Of a stretch of DNA of 6,132 bases, positions 5,841 through 6,132 are shown in pieces. How positions within the stretch are numbered: position 1 is the first letter of the stretch; each line of letters opens with the position of its first letter. The notes under the pieces were generated by a model. The model had not been told where the DNA came from, did not search any database, and worked only from the letters and a program-made list of their open reading frames with translations. The DNA comes from Betaproteobacteria bacterium HGW-Betaproteobacteria-8. GTDB taxonomy: Bacteria > Pseudomonadota > Gammaproteobacteria > Burkholderiales > Methylophilaceae. The stretch spans positions 1-6,132 of the forward strand of contig PHCD01000091.1 in the NCBI GenBank assembly GCA_002842135.1, written 5' to 3'. The position numbers and the translations under genes were made by a program.

Positions 5841-6132
5841 TTAATGCAGCAGAAACTGCATGACAAACTTGGTGCCGGCATAAGCCAGCAGCAGCAGCAC
5901 AAAGCCGCTCAATGTCAGGCGTATGGCGGTCAGGCCGCGCCAGCCGTAGATATAGCGGCCGAGCAGCAGCCCGGCATAGATCAGCCAGGAGAGTAGGGCA
6001 AAGACGTTCTTGTGGTTGAATTTCATTGCCTGATGAAAGATGTGTTCGGAGAACATCACGCCGCTGATCAATGTCAGCGTCAGTAGCAGAAAGCCCAGGC
6101 CAATCACGCGGAACAGCATTTTTTCCATGACG
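5841..6132 (-). CDS. ypjD: YpjD-like cytochrome c assembly (CcsA/CcmC-related) membrane protein, C-terminal part
   Basis: The frame enters from the right edge and ends at TAA (5843-5841), giving 96 visible residues. An ATG at 6128-6126 is internal: the frame stays open upstream, and relatives are about 260-280 residues long. The visible part has three membrane helices, at about 5-24, 43-60 and 70-92 counted from that ATG. The sequence 'EKMLFRVIGLGFLLLTLTL' matches the position and style of the 'ERKMF...LLTLTL' block of E. coli YpjD as I recall it. It is followed by the NHK (H39) region and the conserved GWRG at 62-65, then the final helix ending in a short tail. The family is related to haem-handling cytochrome c maturation proteins, but YpjD itself has no firm function. 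It converges on the HAD gene with only 6 bases between the stops. Confidence 0.88.
   Translation of the reverse strand, partial: VMEKMLFRVIGLGFLLLTLTLISGVMFSEHIFHQAMKFNHKNVFALLSWLIYAGLLLGRYIYGWRGLTAIRLTLSGFVLLLLAYAGTKFVMQFLLH

Noticed and set aside
1..6132. CRISPR array, tRNA, rRNA, insertion sequence, toxin-antitoxin or phage defence system
   Set aside because: I saw no regularly spaced repeats, tRNA-like cloverleaf, transposase-like frame, terminal inverted repeats or defence-type domains. The window is mainly housekeeping genes.

Overview
The window looks like chromosomal DNA from a betaproteobacterium, probably of the Nitrosomonadales/Methylophilaceae type. This is inferred from the pssA-leuA gene order, the style of the LeuA and HAD proteins, the moderate GC content and the strong use of CTG for leucine. 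No species is claimed. There are no mobile elements, CRISPR arrays, tRNAs or rRNAs, and most of the content is housekeeping.

Layout: bases 1-1394 (minus strand) hold the N-terminal 464 residues of a large soluble Cache-type sensor that runs off the left edge. It has a good ribosome binding site and a candidate sigma-54 promoter. A 210-base divergent region separates it from pssA (1605-2405, plus), a membrane phosphatidylserine synthase with an intact CDP-alcohol phosphotransferase motif and its own sigma-70-like promoter. After pssA comes a 307-base gap, then leuA (2713-4251), a full-length 2-isopropylmalate synthase. Tightly packed behind leuA are a YedA-like EamA transporter (4255-5154, GTG start) and a HAD-IB phosphatase (best start TTG 5172, ending 5834). 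They probably form one leuA-yedA-HAD transcription unit. A converging gene, the C-terminal part of ypjD (cytochrome c assembly-like membrane protein), enters from the right edge and ends only 6 bases from the HAD gene.

The most interesting part is the pssA-leuA gap. It contains a near-consensus sigma-70 promoter whose predicted start lies 0-3 bases from the ATG of an unlisted 40-codon ORF (2468-2590). Six of the last 13 codons of that ORF are leucine, all CTG. Its end contains a repeated CTGCTGCGC that can pair with a GCGCAG just after the stop. A strikingly C-rich, G-poor stretch follows at once. Together this resembles a leucine-sensing leader peptide, possibly coupled to Rho-dependent attenuation of leuA. 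The gap is also bracketed by two copies of a 12-base direct repeat, which suggests that the promoter/leader cassette was inserted or duplicated into a once compact pssA-leuA junction. These are hypotheses read from sequence only.
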